Below are positions 10,376-22,086 of a DNA stretch of 36,510 nucleotides, piece by piece. Under the pieces are notes generated by a model that was not told where the DNA came from, did not search any database, and was given only the letters and a program-made list of their open reading frames with translations. The translations under genes and the position numbers were made by a program. The stretch's first letter is position 1; each line of letters opens with the position of its first letter. Source of the DNA: Priapulus caudatus (lineage: Eukaryota; Priapulida; Priapulimorpha; Priapulimorphida; Priapulidae); the NCBI RefSeq assembly GCF_000485595.1, contig NW_014577857.1, positions 109,963 through 146,472 of the forward strand, read 5' to 3'.

Positions 10376-13300
10376 TGTAGGGTGGGGATGGGGATGTTGA
10401 GGGGAGATTCTGAAGGGGGAGGGGGATGCTGAGGGAGGAGGGTCTGAGGGGGATGGGATGCTGAGGGAGGAGGGGATGCTGAGGTGGGATCTGTAGGGAG
10501 GAGGATGCTGAGGGAGGAGGGGATGCTGAGGGAGGAGGGGGATGCTGAGGGAGGAGGGGATGCTGAGGGAGGAGGGGATTTTGCTGAGGGAGTAAGAGGA
10601 TCTAGGGAGAGGGGATCACTGAGGGAGGATGGGGATGTGCTGAGAAGGAGAGGGATGCTGAGGGATGAGAGATGCTGAGGAGGAGGGGATGCTGAAGGAG
10701 CTGCTGAGGGGAGGAGGGGGATGCTGGACGGAGGAAGGGATGCTGAGGAGAGGGGGATGCTGAGGGAGGAGGGGATGCTGAAGGGGGAGGATGCTGAAGG
10801 GAAGGAAGGTGCAGATGAGGAGGGGATCTAGCTGGCATGGAGGGATGCTGTAGTGGAGAGAGGATGCTAGGGGGAGAGATGTGATGGAAGAAGAGTGAGC
10901 TGAGGGAGGAGGGGGAGTGAGGAGGGAGAAGATGCTGAGGCTAGAGGGAAGCCTGAGGGAAGGAGGGGATGCTGAAGGGAGGAGGGATGTCTGGAGGGTA
11001 GGCAGGATGCTGAAGGAGGAGGGATGTGAGGCAGGAAGAGGATGCTGGAGGAGAGTAGGATCTAGGGAGGAGGGATGCTGAGGAGGGAGATCTGAGAGAG
11101 AGAGGATGCTGAGGAGAAGGGAGCTGAGGGGAGATGCTGAAGACGAGAGATCTGAGGGAGAAGGGATGCTAGCGAGGAGGAGATGCTGGAGGAGGGGATG
11201 CTAGGGAGGAGGGATAACGAGAGAGAGGATGCTGAAGGGAAGAGAGGATGCTGAGGGAGGATAGGATCTGAGGAAGGAGGATGTGAGTGGAGGAGGGATT
11301 ACTGAGGGAAGAGGTGATTCTGAGGGAGGAGGGGATGCTGAGGGAGGAGATGCTGAAGGGAAGAGGGGATGTGAGAGAGGAGAGGAATCTGAGGGAAGGA
11401 AGAGGATTCCTGAGGAGGAGCGATGCTGAAGAGGCAGAGGGATCTGAGTGAGGAGGAAGCAGGGAGGAGGGATGCTGGGTGAGAGGGATGCTGAGAGAGA
11501 GGGGATCTGAGGGAAAGGATCTGAGGGAGAGGTGATGATCTGAAGGAGAAGGATGCTGAGGAGAAGGGGATGCTGAGGAGGAGAATTCTGAGTGGATGAG
11601 GTATCGAGGAGGGAGAGTGATACTGAGGGAGAGAGGGATGCTGAGGGAGAGATAAGGATGCGAGGGAAGAGAAGGATGCTGAGTGGAGTAGGGATGCCTA
11701 GCGAGGAGGGGGATCTGAGGAAGAGGATGCTAGAAGGCGAGAGATCTGAAGAGGATGGGATGCGAAGGAGGAGGGATGCCGAGGGAGGAGAGGATGACTG
11801 AAGGAGAGGGGGATGGCTGAGGAGGAGGGATGCTGAGGGAGAGAGGGGATGCTGAGGAGAGAGGATCTAGGAAGGAGGGATGCTGAGGAGAAGGATGCGA
11901 GGGAGAGAGATTCTAAGAGAAGGATGCTGAAAGGAGGAAGAGGGATGCTGAGGGAGGAGGGTGCTGAGGGAGAGGGAATTCTGAAGGTAAGAGAGATGCT
12001 AAGAAGATAGATGCTGTGAGGGAGAGGAGGATGCTGCAGGAGGAGAGGATAATGCTGAAGAGGAGAGGTGCTGAGAGAGCGGGGATCTGAGGAGGAGAGG
12101 GATGCTGAGGAGGAAGAGGATCTGAGGGAGGAGAGGATGCTGATGGAGAGGTGCGAGGGAGAGAGGATGCTAAAGGAGGGGATCTGAGGGAGAGGGGATG
12201 CTGATGGGAGGGATATCTGAGGGAGGAGGGGGATGACTGCAGGAGGAAGGGCGATCTGAGAGGAGAGGGAGGATATGCTGAGGAGGAAGGAGATGCTTGA
12301 GAGAGGGGGATGCTGAAGAAGAGGCGAATGCGAGGGAGGAGGGGATGGCTGAGGGGGGGATGCGAGAGGAGAAGGGGATGACTGAAGGGGAGAATGGGAT
12401 GCATGGGGAGAAGATCTGAGGAGGAGGGATGCTGAGGAGAGGGCTGCTGAGGAGGAGGGATGCTAGGAGGGAGAGGGAATGCTGAGGAGGAAGGATGCTG
12501 AGGGGAAGGGATGCTCGAGGAGATGGGATGCCTGAGGAGGAGGGGAATGCTGAGGGAGAAGGGATGCTGCGAGAGAGATGCTGAGAGAAGGAGGATGCTG
12601 AGAGGAGAGGAGATGTCTGAGTACGAGAGGGGATCTGAGGAGAGGATGATGCTGGAGGGAGGAAGGGGATCCTTGAGGGCGAGGGATGCTGAGAGAGAGG
12701 ATGCTGAGGGAGGAGAGGATGCTGAGGGAGGAGGGGAATGCTCGTAGGGAGAGTGGATGCTGAGGAGGAGGGGATGCGAGTAGAAGGGGATGCTGAGGAG
12801 GAGGGGAGATGCTTCGAGGGAGGAGGGGAATGCTGAGGGCGGAATGCTGAGGAGGAGGGAGATCGCTGAAGAGAAGGGATGCTGAGGAGAGGGATGCTGG
12901 AGGGAGGATGAGGGAAAATGCTGAGGAGGAGGATGCTGAGGAGGAGAGGATGCTGAGGGAGGGGGATGCTGAGGGAGGAGGGGGATGCTGAGGGAGGAGG
13001 GGATGCTGAGGAGAGGGGAATGCTGAGGGAGGAAGGGATCTGAGGGAGAGGGATGCTGAGGAGAGAGGATGCTGAGGAGGAGGATGCTGAGAGAGGGGAA
13101 TGCTGAGGGCGGAGGGGGATGCTGAGGAGGAGCGGAACCTAGAGGGAGGAGGCTGCTGAGGGAGGAGGATGCTGAGAGAGGGGATTCTGAGGGAGAGGGG
13201 GATCTGAGGGAGGAAAGGATGTCTGAGAGGAGGGATCTGAGAAGTGAGGGGAGCTGAGGAGGAGGGATGCTGAGAAAGGAAGGTGATGCTGAGGGAGAGG

Positions 13301-14742
13301 GGATGCTGAGGAAGAGGGGATGCTGGAGGGAGGAGTGGAATGCACGAGAGAGAGGGATGTCTGAGTTGAGGAGAGGGATGCTGAGGGAGGATGGGAATGC
13401 TGAGGGAGTCCGAGGGATGCTGAAGGGAGAGAGGATGCTAGAGGAAGGAGAGGGAAGCTGAGGGAGAGAGGGATCTTGATGGAGGGGAATAGCCTCGAAA
13501 GGGAGAGGGGATCTCGAGGAGAGGATGTTGAGGGAGGAGGAATGCTGAGGGAGGAGGGGATGGCTGAGGAGAGGGATCTGAGGGAGATGGGGATCTGAGG
13601 GAGAGGGATGTTTATTTTGAATTTTCTGAAGGGAGGAGGGGATCTGAGGGGAGAGGGGATAGCTGAGGAGAGAGGTGGGATGCTGAGGAGGAGGATGGCT
13701 GAGAGAGAGGATGCGAGGGGAAGATGGGAGCTGAGGGAGAGAGATCTGAGGGAGGAGGGGATGCTGAGGGAGAGTAGGGATGTGAGGGAGTGAGGGGTGC
13801 TGAGGTAGGAGGGGATTGCTGAGGGCGGAGGGGGATGCTATAGAGGAGGAAGGGGGATGCTGCGGAGGATGGGGATGCTGAGGAGGAGGGGATGCTGAAG
13901 GAGGAAGGAGGATGCTGAGAGAAGAGGATGCCTGAACGCGGAGAGGGATGCTGAGGAAATGAGGGATGCTGAGGAGAGGAGGGGACTGAAGGAGAAGGGA
14001 TGCTGAAGAAGGAGAGTGATGACTGAGGAAGGAGGGATCTGAGGAGGATGGGATGCGAGGAGAGAAGGATGCGAGGAGGAGGATGCTGAGGAAGGAGGAT
14101 GGCTAGAGGGAGGAGGGCAATGCTGAGGGAGGAGGGATGCTGAGGGAGGAGGGGAATGCTGAGGGAGAGGGGATGCTGAGAGAGAGAGGGGAATCGAGGC
14201 GAGAGGATGCTCGGAAGGAGGGATGCTGAGGGAGGAGGGATGCTGAAGAGGAGAGGATGCTGAGGGAGGAGGATGCTGAGGGAAGAGGATTCTGAGGAGG
14301 AGGATGCTCGAGGGAGAGAGGGATGCTAGAGGGAGAGGGGATCTGAAGGGGGAGGGATATGGAGGGGGAGCGGGATGCTAGCAGAGAGGGATCGCTGAGG
14401 GAGGAGGGGATGCTGAGGGAGGAGGGGGATGCTGAGGAGGAGGGGATGCTGAGGGAGGAGAGGGATGCTGAGGGAGGAGGGATCTGAGGAGGAGGGATGC
14501 CTAAGAGGAGAGGAGATGCTATGAGGAGGAGAGGACTGCAGAGGAGGAGGAATTTGCTGAGGAGGAGAGGATGCTGCGAGGGAGGAAGAGGAAGACTGAG
14601 AGAGATGAGATCTCGAAGGAGGAGGATCTGAGGAGAGGGTGCTGGAGGAGAGATGGATGCTTGAGGGAGGAGGGGATCTGAGGAAGAGGATGCGAGGGAG
14701 GAGGGATGCTGAAGGGGGAGGGGTGCTGAGGAGAAGTTGTTG
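10376..14742. repeat. 4.4-kb minisatellite, 18-bp unit ATGCTGAGGGAGGAGGGG
   Basis: Hundreds of head-to-tail copies of an 18-bp unit (consensus ATGCTGAGGGAGGAGGGG), with frequent one- to three-base indels. Because 18 is a multiple of three, perfect stretches read as MLREEG in one frame and DAEGGG in the next, while the third frame has a stop in each unit. All three antisense frames are open and P/S/L rich. The open frames are therefore by-products of the repeat. The plus strand is almost all purine with one CT step per unit, giving H-DNA and G-quadruplex potential. Confidence 0.95.
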
Positions 14743-14815
14743 CTGATGCGTGAGAGTTTGGTTCATATTCACGGCGTGTGAGCGGCTCGTAATGTCATGC
14801 TGCGCTAAGGCAACA

Positions 14816-15012
14816 CGTGTGTGGTGTGTGTGTGTGTTTGTGTGTGTGTGTTGTGTAGTGTTGATGTGTGGTGTGTGTGAGTTGCGTGGTTGCGTGCAGT
14901 CGTGCGTGCGTGCGTGCGTGTGTGCGTGTGCAGTGGTGCGTGCGTGTGTGTCGTGCGTGTCGTGATGGCGTGTGTGTGTGTGTGTGGGCTTGCGTCTGTG
15001 TGTGCGTGAGAT
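14816..15012. repeat. GT/GTGC microsatellite
   Basis: About 200 bp of GTGT and GTGCGT units, with overlapping C/V-rich open frames that are not genes. Confidence 0.9.
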
Positions 15013-16380
15013 GATATATACACATATTTGTATAACACATCATGTCGGGAATGGAACCCCCCGTCGGCACACGTGCAAAATAAATCGGGGGGGGGGGGTA
15101 GGGTAAAACTTGACACTGACCGATGTGAAGTCACCAAGACAGCAAGCAGCCAAGCACCGAGTCTTCCAAACACCACGACCACTGCAAGCCACGATGCGAA
15201 CTATCCAACCAACTTTTTTTTACGAAGAATTTTACAGATAAACGTCTGTATTAGTTACGGCTACCACATGCAGTTCTGCCAGAGACGTATGCGACTGAAA
15301 CAGAACGCCGACTCAAGCATCGCACAAGGCAACTCCTTCGCGATATATCAAGAGATCCGACAGAATAGACGCGCACCACCGTCGCTCGTGGGTTACTACT
15401 AACAATGACTCGAGGGATGGCCGAGCTATCTGCGCGCCAGTCTAGGTGGGTTGCGATCTTATCGGGTTCTACCGTATATCCGGTTAACCGTAAAACGCGA
15501 AAGACTGCAATCTAGACAAATGTACGAGCGACATACACCGCGGACGCGGGAATGTAAAAATTGAATTAAAAAAAGTTCGTAAACGAATAACCCAGATACC
15601 CCACCGCCCGCGCGTCCGGTGATGCTTTGTGGAGTGAATGTGTCGTTCAATCAAAGGCGCTAAGTCGGATGGAAGCGTTATTTTCACAACAAGAGAGCGA
15701 TCGTTTACAAAGGAATGATATCTACCCTCACCCCCAAAACACACACGCGCAGTAGAACTTCCTAGAGCTACCGCAATATTCCTAGGCTGGACTCAGGATG
15801 ACTGGTAACGAAGATACAAAATTCTATGCTAGGTGCTAGAATTAGTCTGTGAAGTCAAACCGCAACGAAGAGGTCATATATAAATCATGTAATAATAACG
15901 ATTAATACAACGTCATATTTTATAAAGAGTGTATAATATAGATCTTTATAGATATATAATCGATATTATACATTCCTGGTTTTAATCACGCAGCAGAAAC
16001 TATATAACTGCTTATAACGTAATGATTGTTTGTGTTAATTACTTACACGTTAATGGGTTGGGGTTATTATTTATGAATAACTATTACACAGTGATTGTAA
16101 GGTTACGTACAGTAAAAAGTTGAGGAACGCGTAGTTAAAACGTTTAGAAACCATAAAACCGTGTAGTGGGGGAATAAACCAGAGCAATGAGCAGCAGCCA
16201 CGGTGAATTCTGCTGGAGTAAGTCTAGCGTGACAGAAAGAAGACGAATGAAGAAATTTTTACTACGAACTAAAATGTGGTGGATTTTTTACCTCTCCGTA
16301 ACGGAGGACGAGTGGTGGTAAGAACTTGTGTGCTTTTTAACAGCCAGTACGGCTGTTGAAAAGAATGCGAAAATAAGAGC
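15013..16380. other. Unique sequence with one AT hairpin
   Basis: About 1.4 kb without a supportable gene. A G homopolymer (about 10 bases) lies near 15089. The open frame at 15028-15402 encodes 124 residues with no motif I recognise, and its first part crosses the G tract. A perfect 10-bp inverted repeat (TGTATAATAT at 15930-15939 and ATATTATACA at 15963-15972) could form a hairpin in A/T-rich DNA. Confidence 0.5.
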
Positions 16381-17125
16381 AAGTGTCAGAGAGGCAAGAA
16401 AGAGAGAGCGTGAGAGAGAAAATTATGGGAACCAGTGTACGTGTGTGTTGTTGGGGGGGGGGAGATAGACAGGAGTATAAGCCGGGAAGACAGAGGGGAA
16501 ATTGGAAGAGACGGGGGACAAGGGTGGAAAGCGGGAGCAAGCAAAAGAGCAAAGAAAGCAGGAACGAACTCGCACCGTGTGCGTGCAAAAGCAGGCGACG
16601 TTTCGCAAAAAGTTTCCCCGAACCTAAAAATAGTCAAATCTGGCAGGATTACAGGCAGAGTTTACCCCTGTATCGCTGGTGCCAGTAGAAGCCCAGGCTT
16701 AGACAACCCTCCTAACACGTTTCCTGAATATTTAAGCACCACGCACACCAACTACAAATATGTCCTAACTACTACAATAGTGATGTATTTTCTTTATTAT
16801 ATACACCCGTATGTGAGAAGAAATGCGAACTAACCATAGACTGACTCCAAAGATCATTTACTACTTGCGGCTGCTTCACAGCGAGTTATGAAGTCAGTCT
16901 AAACTAACTACATATTAGTGTTTGAAAACCTTCAAAAAATGTTGCGAAGTCTGTAGAATGGCTCACTGAAAAACAGAGAAACTATATCGTGTTTATTGTT
17001 GTATTTGTCTCGAACAACAATCGACTTTAGATATAATTAAAACACTGTCAAAGAAAACAACCGCACCTACATGCAATTTCGACAAATCCTGTATTTTAAA
17101 CTAAAATCCTGCTACATTTTTACTT
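16381..17125. other. Unique sequence starting with a weak GA-rich patch
   Basis: GA-rich for the first 50 bp or so, including a nine-G run near 16453, then mixed sequence. Overlapping open frames of 60-130 codons on both strands show no recognisable domain and no consistent codon bias, so I leave them uncalled. Confidence 0.45.
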
Positions 17126-17245
17126 GGCATTTGTGTGTATGCGCGCGCGCGTGTGTGTATGCGCGTGTTCGTGTGCGTGCGTGTGCGTGCGTGTGCGTGC
17201 GTGTGCGTGTCCGTGTGTATTCGTGCGTGCGTGCGCGTGTGTGCA
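17126..17245. repeat. GT/GCGT microsatellite
   Basis: GTGTGC and GCGCGC units of about 120 bp. A looser GTATAT/GTCCACGTGTAT patch follows at about 17340-17415, containing GTCCACGTGTAT twice. Confidence 0.85.
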
Positions 17246-17749
17246 TACCTAGGCCCTTTCGACTTTCCCGTACCCAGGTTGGAAGAGGCTACCCAAGCAA
17301 GAGACGGAAGTTAGTGCATGCGTAGGCACGCGTACATGGCGATGTGTAGCGTGTGTCCACGTGTATGTATATATGTATATGTATGTCCACGTGTATATTT
17401 ATGTATGTGTGCGTCCGTTCTCCCGACAGACCCCGTGTTTATTGCCTCGAATGTGCGCATGTGTCTCATGCATATACTTGTTTGTTTGCCTACGTCTGCG
17501 CCAATCAGTTAAAATCACCCGAGGGAAAAAATTCAATTCCTAATATATTTTAGTAGAAGTAAGTAGTCTAATATACAAGACAAGATCTAATCTATAGCTA
17601 AGTATTTCTGCTACTTATATAGTAAGCAGAAGTCCAACTCGAAGAGGCTTTCAATGTATATGTATGGGTTTGCCTCCATTTTGGAAACGAGCCACATTAT
17701 ATTCCCATTTCCCAATGACCTCCTAGATCATTTCTGGCGTGCGCACTAT

Positions 17750-18092
17750 TCATATATACGTATATGTACAACGTATACGTATATATATATATAATCAGGT
17801 GTTAATAAAGACAAATAAAGACATGTCGTGCAAAAGTACGATTTTTGTCAAAACGAAGGAAGCTACGTGGTTTGTAATACTACCGGAAGATAGAATAAGG
17901 ACCAGTGAACAAAAGAAGCTAATGTTTGTATACATTTGTATTTTTATTCACATCGAACTCGTACGACAAAATGTAGTGAAATCAGTACCAAATACGTGTC
18001 AAACTCCTTTGTCTTTATTAACTCCTGATATAATGTATATGTACAATGTATACGTATATGTATATGTACAATGTATACGTATATGTATATGT
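17750..18092. repeat. TATACGTATA/GTACAATGTA repeat flanking a palindromic element
   Basis: The motif GTACAAYGTATACGTATAT occurs to the left (about 17766-17784) and at least twice to the right (about 18050-18090) of the inverted-repeat element at 17794-18029. The element appears to have inserted into a pre-existing TA-rich tandem repeat. Confidence 0.7.
17794..18029. mobile_element. 236-bp palindromic-end element, ATCAGG family
   Basis: The left end ATCAGGTGTTAATAAAGACA is mirrored by the right end TGTCTTTATTAACTCCTGAT, an inverted repeat of about 22 bp with one or two differences. Both ends are flanked by ATA within TA-rich repeat. The interior is unique. An open frame from ATG at 17821 runs through the element and out of its right end, with no domain I recognise. 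The same terminal motif recurs in six other small palindromes in this window. Probably a MITE targeting TA-rich DNA. Confidence 0.75.
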
Positions 18093-18094
18093 AA

Positions 18095-20373
18095 ATTTAA
18101 ACAGCAAATCCGCGTGCGCAGATTTCGTTACCAGATATCAACTAGTAATTATCACACGCAGAGAGACGCGAAATCCCTCACGAAACTAAAATCTAACAGC
18201 TTTATTTTTCTAGTCCTATTTATACCCGCCTTCCTGTGCTGGAGGAATGCGCCATAACGGTTAATCAAAGGACACGGCATGGTTAGGATTTATGAATACG
18301 CATATTTTTGTAGTTCTTCCTTGCTGAATCACGCGTGATATTAATGTTTTCGTCTTGGTCAAATAATTGTAGGAAAGTACCGAGCACAGCAGTTGTGGCA
18401 TTGTTGTAGACTGGTTCGTCTGACTGCACATCAGCACGCACCCAGGCGCTGTAACGGACGCCTGCGGGCAACGATAAGCGACTTACGACCATCTAAGCAA
18501 CAACCGTCGTTCAGCGGTGGAATGAATGAACGAATTCATTTCCCTTTCTCTGCGTCGCCGACTTACTGACATTGCTTTAAATTATTGTCAGAATTCACGC
18601 GCTTCGAGATCAACGAGTCACGTTGGATACAGGAACCATATACGTGCTTATTTTTGCTGCCAATCAATGAACAGCCCCTCTAGGCGCGTGCGCTCCGCTA
18701 CTAGCCAATACAGTCAAATTCATAAAGACGAACTTCGGGGGGAAAAGTCTTTCGTATTTTCACAACTGCGCTGCCGACGCAAAAACAATTCACAACGCGA
18801 AACACGTGTACCGCCTTCGTTAAAACAAGTCGGGAAGTCTGCGCGACCCGCGGGCACGCCCATGTGCCCGCCCAGGCATGTTAACAACATCGTTCTGCCT
18901 GCTATTAGGACGATGGGGTTGTATACTGGTGCGCATGCGCCCGTCGTGAGCCAAGACGCTGCGGGGGAAAAACTCAGTAAAACTTCAAAATAAAAGCATG
19001 AATGAATGAAGGAATCGTGAACGAACGCGGTGTGTTTTCATGTTTTATAGCGAACACTGCAACGGTTCGTCGGCCGGTGTTAAACCTGCGACATATATAT
19101 ATATATATGATACCGTATAATTATATATATAGTATTATTATGATTATATATATAATATATATATAAATATATATTATTTACCCGATTCCGGACACGGTTT
19201 GGAAAAAGGGTATGCATAATATTTGAGAAACACGCCCATAATTGGCGTCGTCAACAATTACTCGGTGCCGTGTTTTTCCCGGCCCCGGAAATAGATCTCC
19301 GGTCGTTTGGCAGGAGCAAAAACAGAGACGTGTAAAACAGTTTCTGTCCCGGCGTCCCATGAGGTTCACTGTGCTGCGGTATGTGCGTGCTTGCTCGTTG
19401 TGCTGCGGCGTGGCGATGCCTGCTTCCTGTGATGCTATGGTGGGTGTGCGTGCGTGGGCGTGCGGATTGTGTATTGTGTGGCCGTGCGTGCGTCGCGTTC
19501 GTGTGCGTGCGTGCCCTGACCCGCCGGTGTGTGTGTGCAGTGGCGGTGGGGACTGTACGTGTGTGGCGTGGCTGTCGCGTGCGTGTGTTATGTGTGCCGT
19601 GGCGTGGTGCGTGTTGTGGCGTTGCGGTGTGCGTGCGTGGTGTGTGTTTGTATGTGTCTGTGGGTGTTGCTGTGCGTGCGGTGCTGGCGGGTGTTATGTG
19701 TGGCGTGTGTGTGTGCGTGTGTTCGTGCGTTGCGGCTGTGCAGCTCCGCGTGCTGTGGCGGCAATGTGGTGTGTTGTTTTGTGCTGCGTGCACGAGTCCG
19801 ATCGGCGCCGTGTGTGTTATGTGTGCGTGTGTTGTGTGTGTGTGTGTATGTGTGTAATGTTGTGGTTGTCGTGCGTGGTGCGCTGCGTGTAGTGTGGTGC
19901 GTTGTGTGTGTGCGTGTGTGCGTGCGTGCGTGCGTGCGTGCGTGTGTGTGCGTGCGTGCGTGTGTATGTGTGCGTGCGTGTGTGCGTGCGTGCGTGCGTG
20001 CGTGTGTGCGTGTGTGTTTGCTCCCACCTTCTCATCTAACCGATGAACCCCGGAGCGATCTGATAGCGTCTTTATGAACATTTTTTACGGGAACTATATG
20101 GTGGATGTTTTCCTGATAGCAACAGGTGGTTGCATCTTCAGCTTCCTAATTGATGATACGGCAGCATCCGAAGTAGCCGGAAGTAGTTAAACTGGGACGA
20201 ATCGGTGAACGGACAGAAGGAAAACGAGTCAATTTTAAACGACAATGTCTTAACATGAATAGTCAGGTATGAAAAATGCAATGTATGTATAGATCAGCAG
20301 AATTCAATCGTCTATCGATGATTAACCCTTACAATGATGATTATTCGTTATCAACAGCATCACACACACACAC
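18095..20373. repeat. Duplicon 1, copy B, truncated by the gap
   Basis: Same order of landmarks as 5672-7890: ATTTAAACAGC junction, CGTGCGCAGATTTCGTT, GACTTACTGACATT, GGGGAAAAGT, TA-rich core (19090-19182), TTGAGAAACA, GT array (19380-20025), GAAAAATGCAATGTATGT, and the beginning of a CA array at about 20361 where the assembly breaks. Relative to copy A it lacks many single bases, so both true divergence and sequencing error may contribute. No shared coding frame is seen. Confidence 0.85.
19380..20025. repeat. GT-rich array in duplicon 1B
   Basis: About 650 bp of GTGC, GCGT and GTGT units, most regular at 19910-20015 where GTGC tetramers dominate. Several overlapping open frames (up to 276 codons antisense) are H/T or C/V low-complexity translations. 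Confidence 0.92.
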
Positions 20374-20777
20374 NNNNNNNNNNNNNNNNNNNNNNNNNNN
20401 NNNNNNNNNNNNNNNNNNNNNNNNNNNNNNNNNNNNNNNNNNNNNNNNNNNNNNNNNNNNNNNNNNNNNNNNNNNNNNNNNNNNNNNNNNNNNNNNNNNN
20501 NNNNNNNNNNNNNNNNNNNNNNNNNNNNNNNNNNNNNNNNNNNNNNNNNNNNNNNNNNNNNNNNNNNNNNNNNNNNNNNNNNNNNNNNNNNNNNNNNNNN
20601 NNNNNNNNNNNNNNNNNNNNNNNNNNNNNNNNNNNNNNNNNNNNNNNNNNNNNNNNNNNNNNNNNNNNNNNNNNNNNNNNNNNNNNNNNNNNNNNNNNNN
20701 NNNNNNNNNNNNNNNNNNNNNNNNNNNNNNNNNNNNNNNNNNNNNNNNNNNNNNNNNNNNNNNNNNNNNNNNNNNNN
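20374..20777. other. Assembly gap (404 N)
   Basis: A run of unknown bases flanked by CACACA on the left and TGTGTCTCTCTC on the right, so the break lies within microsatellites. The right flank does not resemble the region following duplicon 1A. Confidence 1.
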
Positions 20778-20832
20778 TGTGTCTCTCTCTCTGTCTCTAT
20801 CTCACACACTCCTCTCTCTCTCCCCCTCTCCC

Positions 20833-20876
<44 letters not shown>
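20778..20876. repeat. CT microsatellite
   Basis: About 50 bp of uninterrupted CT dinucleotides at the right end, preceded by interrupted CTCTC and CACAC units. Confidence 0.9.
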
Positions 20877-20877
<1 letters not shown>

Positions 20878-20959
20878 AGGTCTACGCCCAGGAGTCTATG
20901 CACATGTGGCTACGGCACGTCTCTTCGTTTACCTTGAGATTGAGCAGAATGTTACTGCT

Positions 20960-21000
20960 GCCTGTGTGCAGGGGCTACACGCCTGTGTGCATGGGCTACA
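20960..21000. repeat. Two-copy 20-bp tandem repeat
   Basis: GCCTGTGTGCAGGGGCTACA at 20960-20979 is followed after one base by GCCTGTGTGCATGGGCTACA at 20981-21000, differing at one position. It lies within an otherwise unique 200-bp island (20877-21080) between CT and GA arrays. Confidence 0.85.
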
Positions 21001-21080
21001 GCTCATAGCTTATGTTTTGACCACAGCTGATTTGGAGCGAAGCCAGCTGTGGGCCGAAAGCGAGAGCGGGAGAGAATGAA

Positions 21081-21381
21081 AGGTGTGTGTGAATGATAGA
21101 ACGAGAAGACAGGGAGAGAGGGAGAGAGGGGGGCGAGGGGTGAGAGCTGGAGAGAAAGAGAGACGGAGATGTGTGTGATCAAGAGCGTAGAAAGAAGTGC
21201 TTCTTTATACGCTCCTGGTGTGATAGATAGAGAATATGAGGTAGAGGGAGAGAGACAGTAGTGTGTGTGATAGAGACAGAGATAGAGAGACAGAGACAAA
21301 GAAAAAGAAAGAGAGAGATATAGATAGATGGAGAAGAGAGAGAGTGCGGAGAGTGGAGTGATAGCTAGCTAGCTAGTTAGT

Positions 21382-21443
<62 letters not shown>

Positions 21444-21482
21444 TATAGAGCGAGAGAGAGCGAGAGAGAGAGAGAGAGAGCG
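21081..21482. repeat. GA-rich and GATA microsatellites
   Basis: GA-rich imperfect repeats to about 21358, then CTAG/GTTA tetramers grading into a regular GATA array (about 21379-21442), then GA and GAGC repeats to 21482. A single unknown base at 21483 marks a contig join. Confidence 0.92.
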
Positions 21483-21483
21483 N

Positions 21484-21512
21484 TGCTGCTGCTCGCTGCT
21501 GCTGCTGCGCTG
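21484..21512. repeat. GCT triplet run
   Basis: TGCTGCTGCTCGCTGCTGCT-type triplets immediately after the unknown base at 21483. Confidence 0.8.
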
Positions 21513-21727
21513 CATCCTTGTAGGGTTTTATACCCCGGATAGTAGAGCTAAGCGGCTTGTGCATACTATAATATATTGTGTGCTCGATGCTACGGGGTCT
21601 TGTAATAAGGGACAGCGCGGCTCGCACGGGGGGCGGGATAGGGCGACCCATTAGCTGCGATGCCGGCGTAATTTTTTCTCGCACTCACGGTCACTCGCCT
21701 GTGGTCAGGCGGACCATGGTCATAATG

Positions 21728-21860
21728 TACAGTGCTATCCGCCCTTTATACGGACAGCAGGTCCGTCACCATGAAAAAATGTCCCGATAATAAGCGGTGG
21801 CAGCCGTCTTCTGATTAAGCGGCCGAAGTTACCGATTAAGCGGTGGTCTTGATTACAAGG
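21728..21860 (+). mobile_element. Pogo/Tigger-like transposon left end (candidate)
   Basis: A TA dinucleotide (21728-21729) is followed by CAGTGCTATCCGCCCTTTAT, a second TACGGACAGCAGGTCCG block, TGTCCCGATAATAAGCGGTG, and two further ATTAAGCGG motifs. Pogo/Tigger (Tc1/mariner superfamily) ends typically start with CAGT after a TA target and contain repeated GGACA, TTTATACGGA and ATTAAGCGG-like words. A matching inverted right end is not visible in the window. No transposase is recognisable. The call is inference from word composition. Confidence 0.5.
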
Positions 21861-21999
21861 CCTCTCAATCGGCATAAGCAACACGCTCTATTTCTCCAGT
21901 ACCTTAGACTTAAGCAACAATACTTCGTGGCATGCATATCACACTCTACCTTAATGACAAAATAACACTTCTAGTTCGCGTCGCCATTTCATCTGCACC

Positions 22000-22010
22000 T
22001 ATATAAAAGG
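22000..22010 (+). promoter_or_regulatory. Candidate TATA box
   Basis: TATATAAAAGG matches the metazoan TATA consensus and lies in non-repetitive DNA. The first ATG downstream is at 22087, about 77 bp further, a normal distance for a start about 30 bp below the box plus a short leader. There is no independent evidence of transcription. Confidence 0.4.
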
Positions 22011-22086
22011 TACTTTTGAAAATTACCTCAATGTTTGTTGAAATTCTCCGATTGTTAGTTGCACAGTTTCCCCAAGCAACGCCGGC

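Noticed and set aside
10376-14742. A repeat protein made of MLREEG hexapeptides
   Set aside because: The frame breaks every few units because of indels, antisense frames are equally open, and the unit is simply an 18-bp minisatellite.
15028-15402. 124-codon forward open frame as a gene
   Set aside because: It includes a readout of a G homopolymer, has no recognisable motif, and is within the length expected by chance in a few kilobases of unique DNA.
19251-20081. 276-codon antisense open frame
   Set aside because: H/T-rich readout of a GT array. The equivalent array in duplicon 1A does not conserve it.
20276-21079. 267-codon open frame spanning the assembly gap
   Set aside because: Most of it is unknown bases. 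Its length is an artefact of the gap having no stops.
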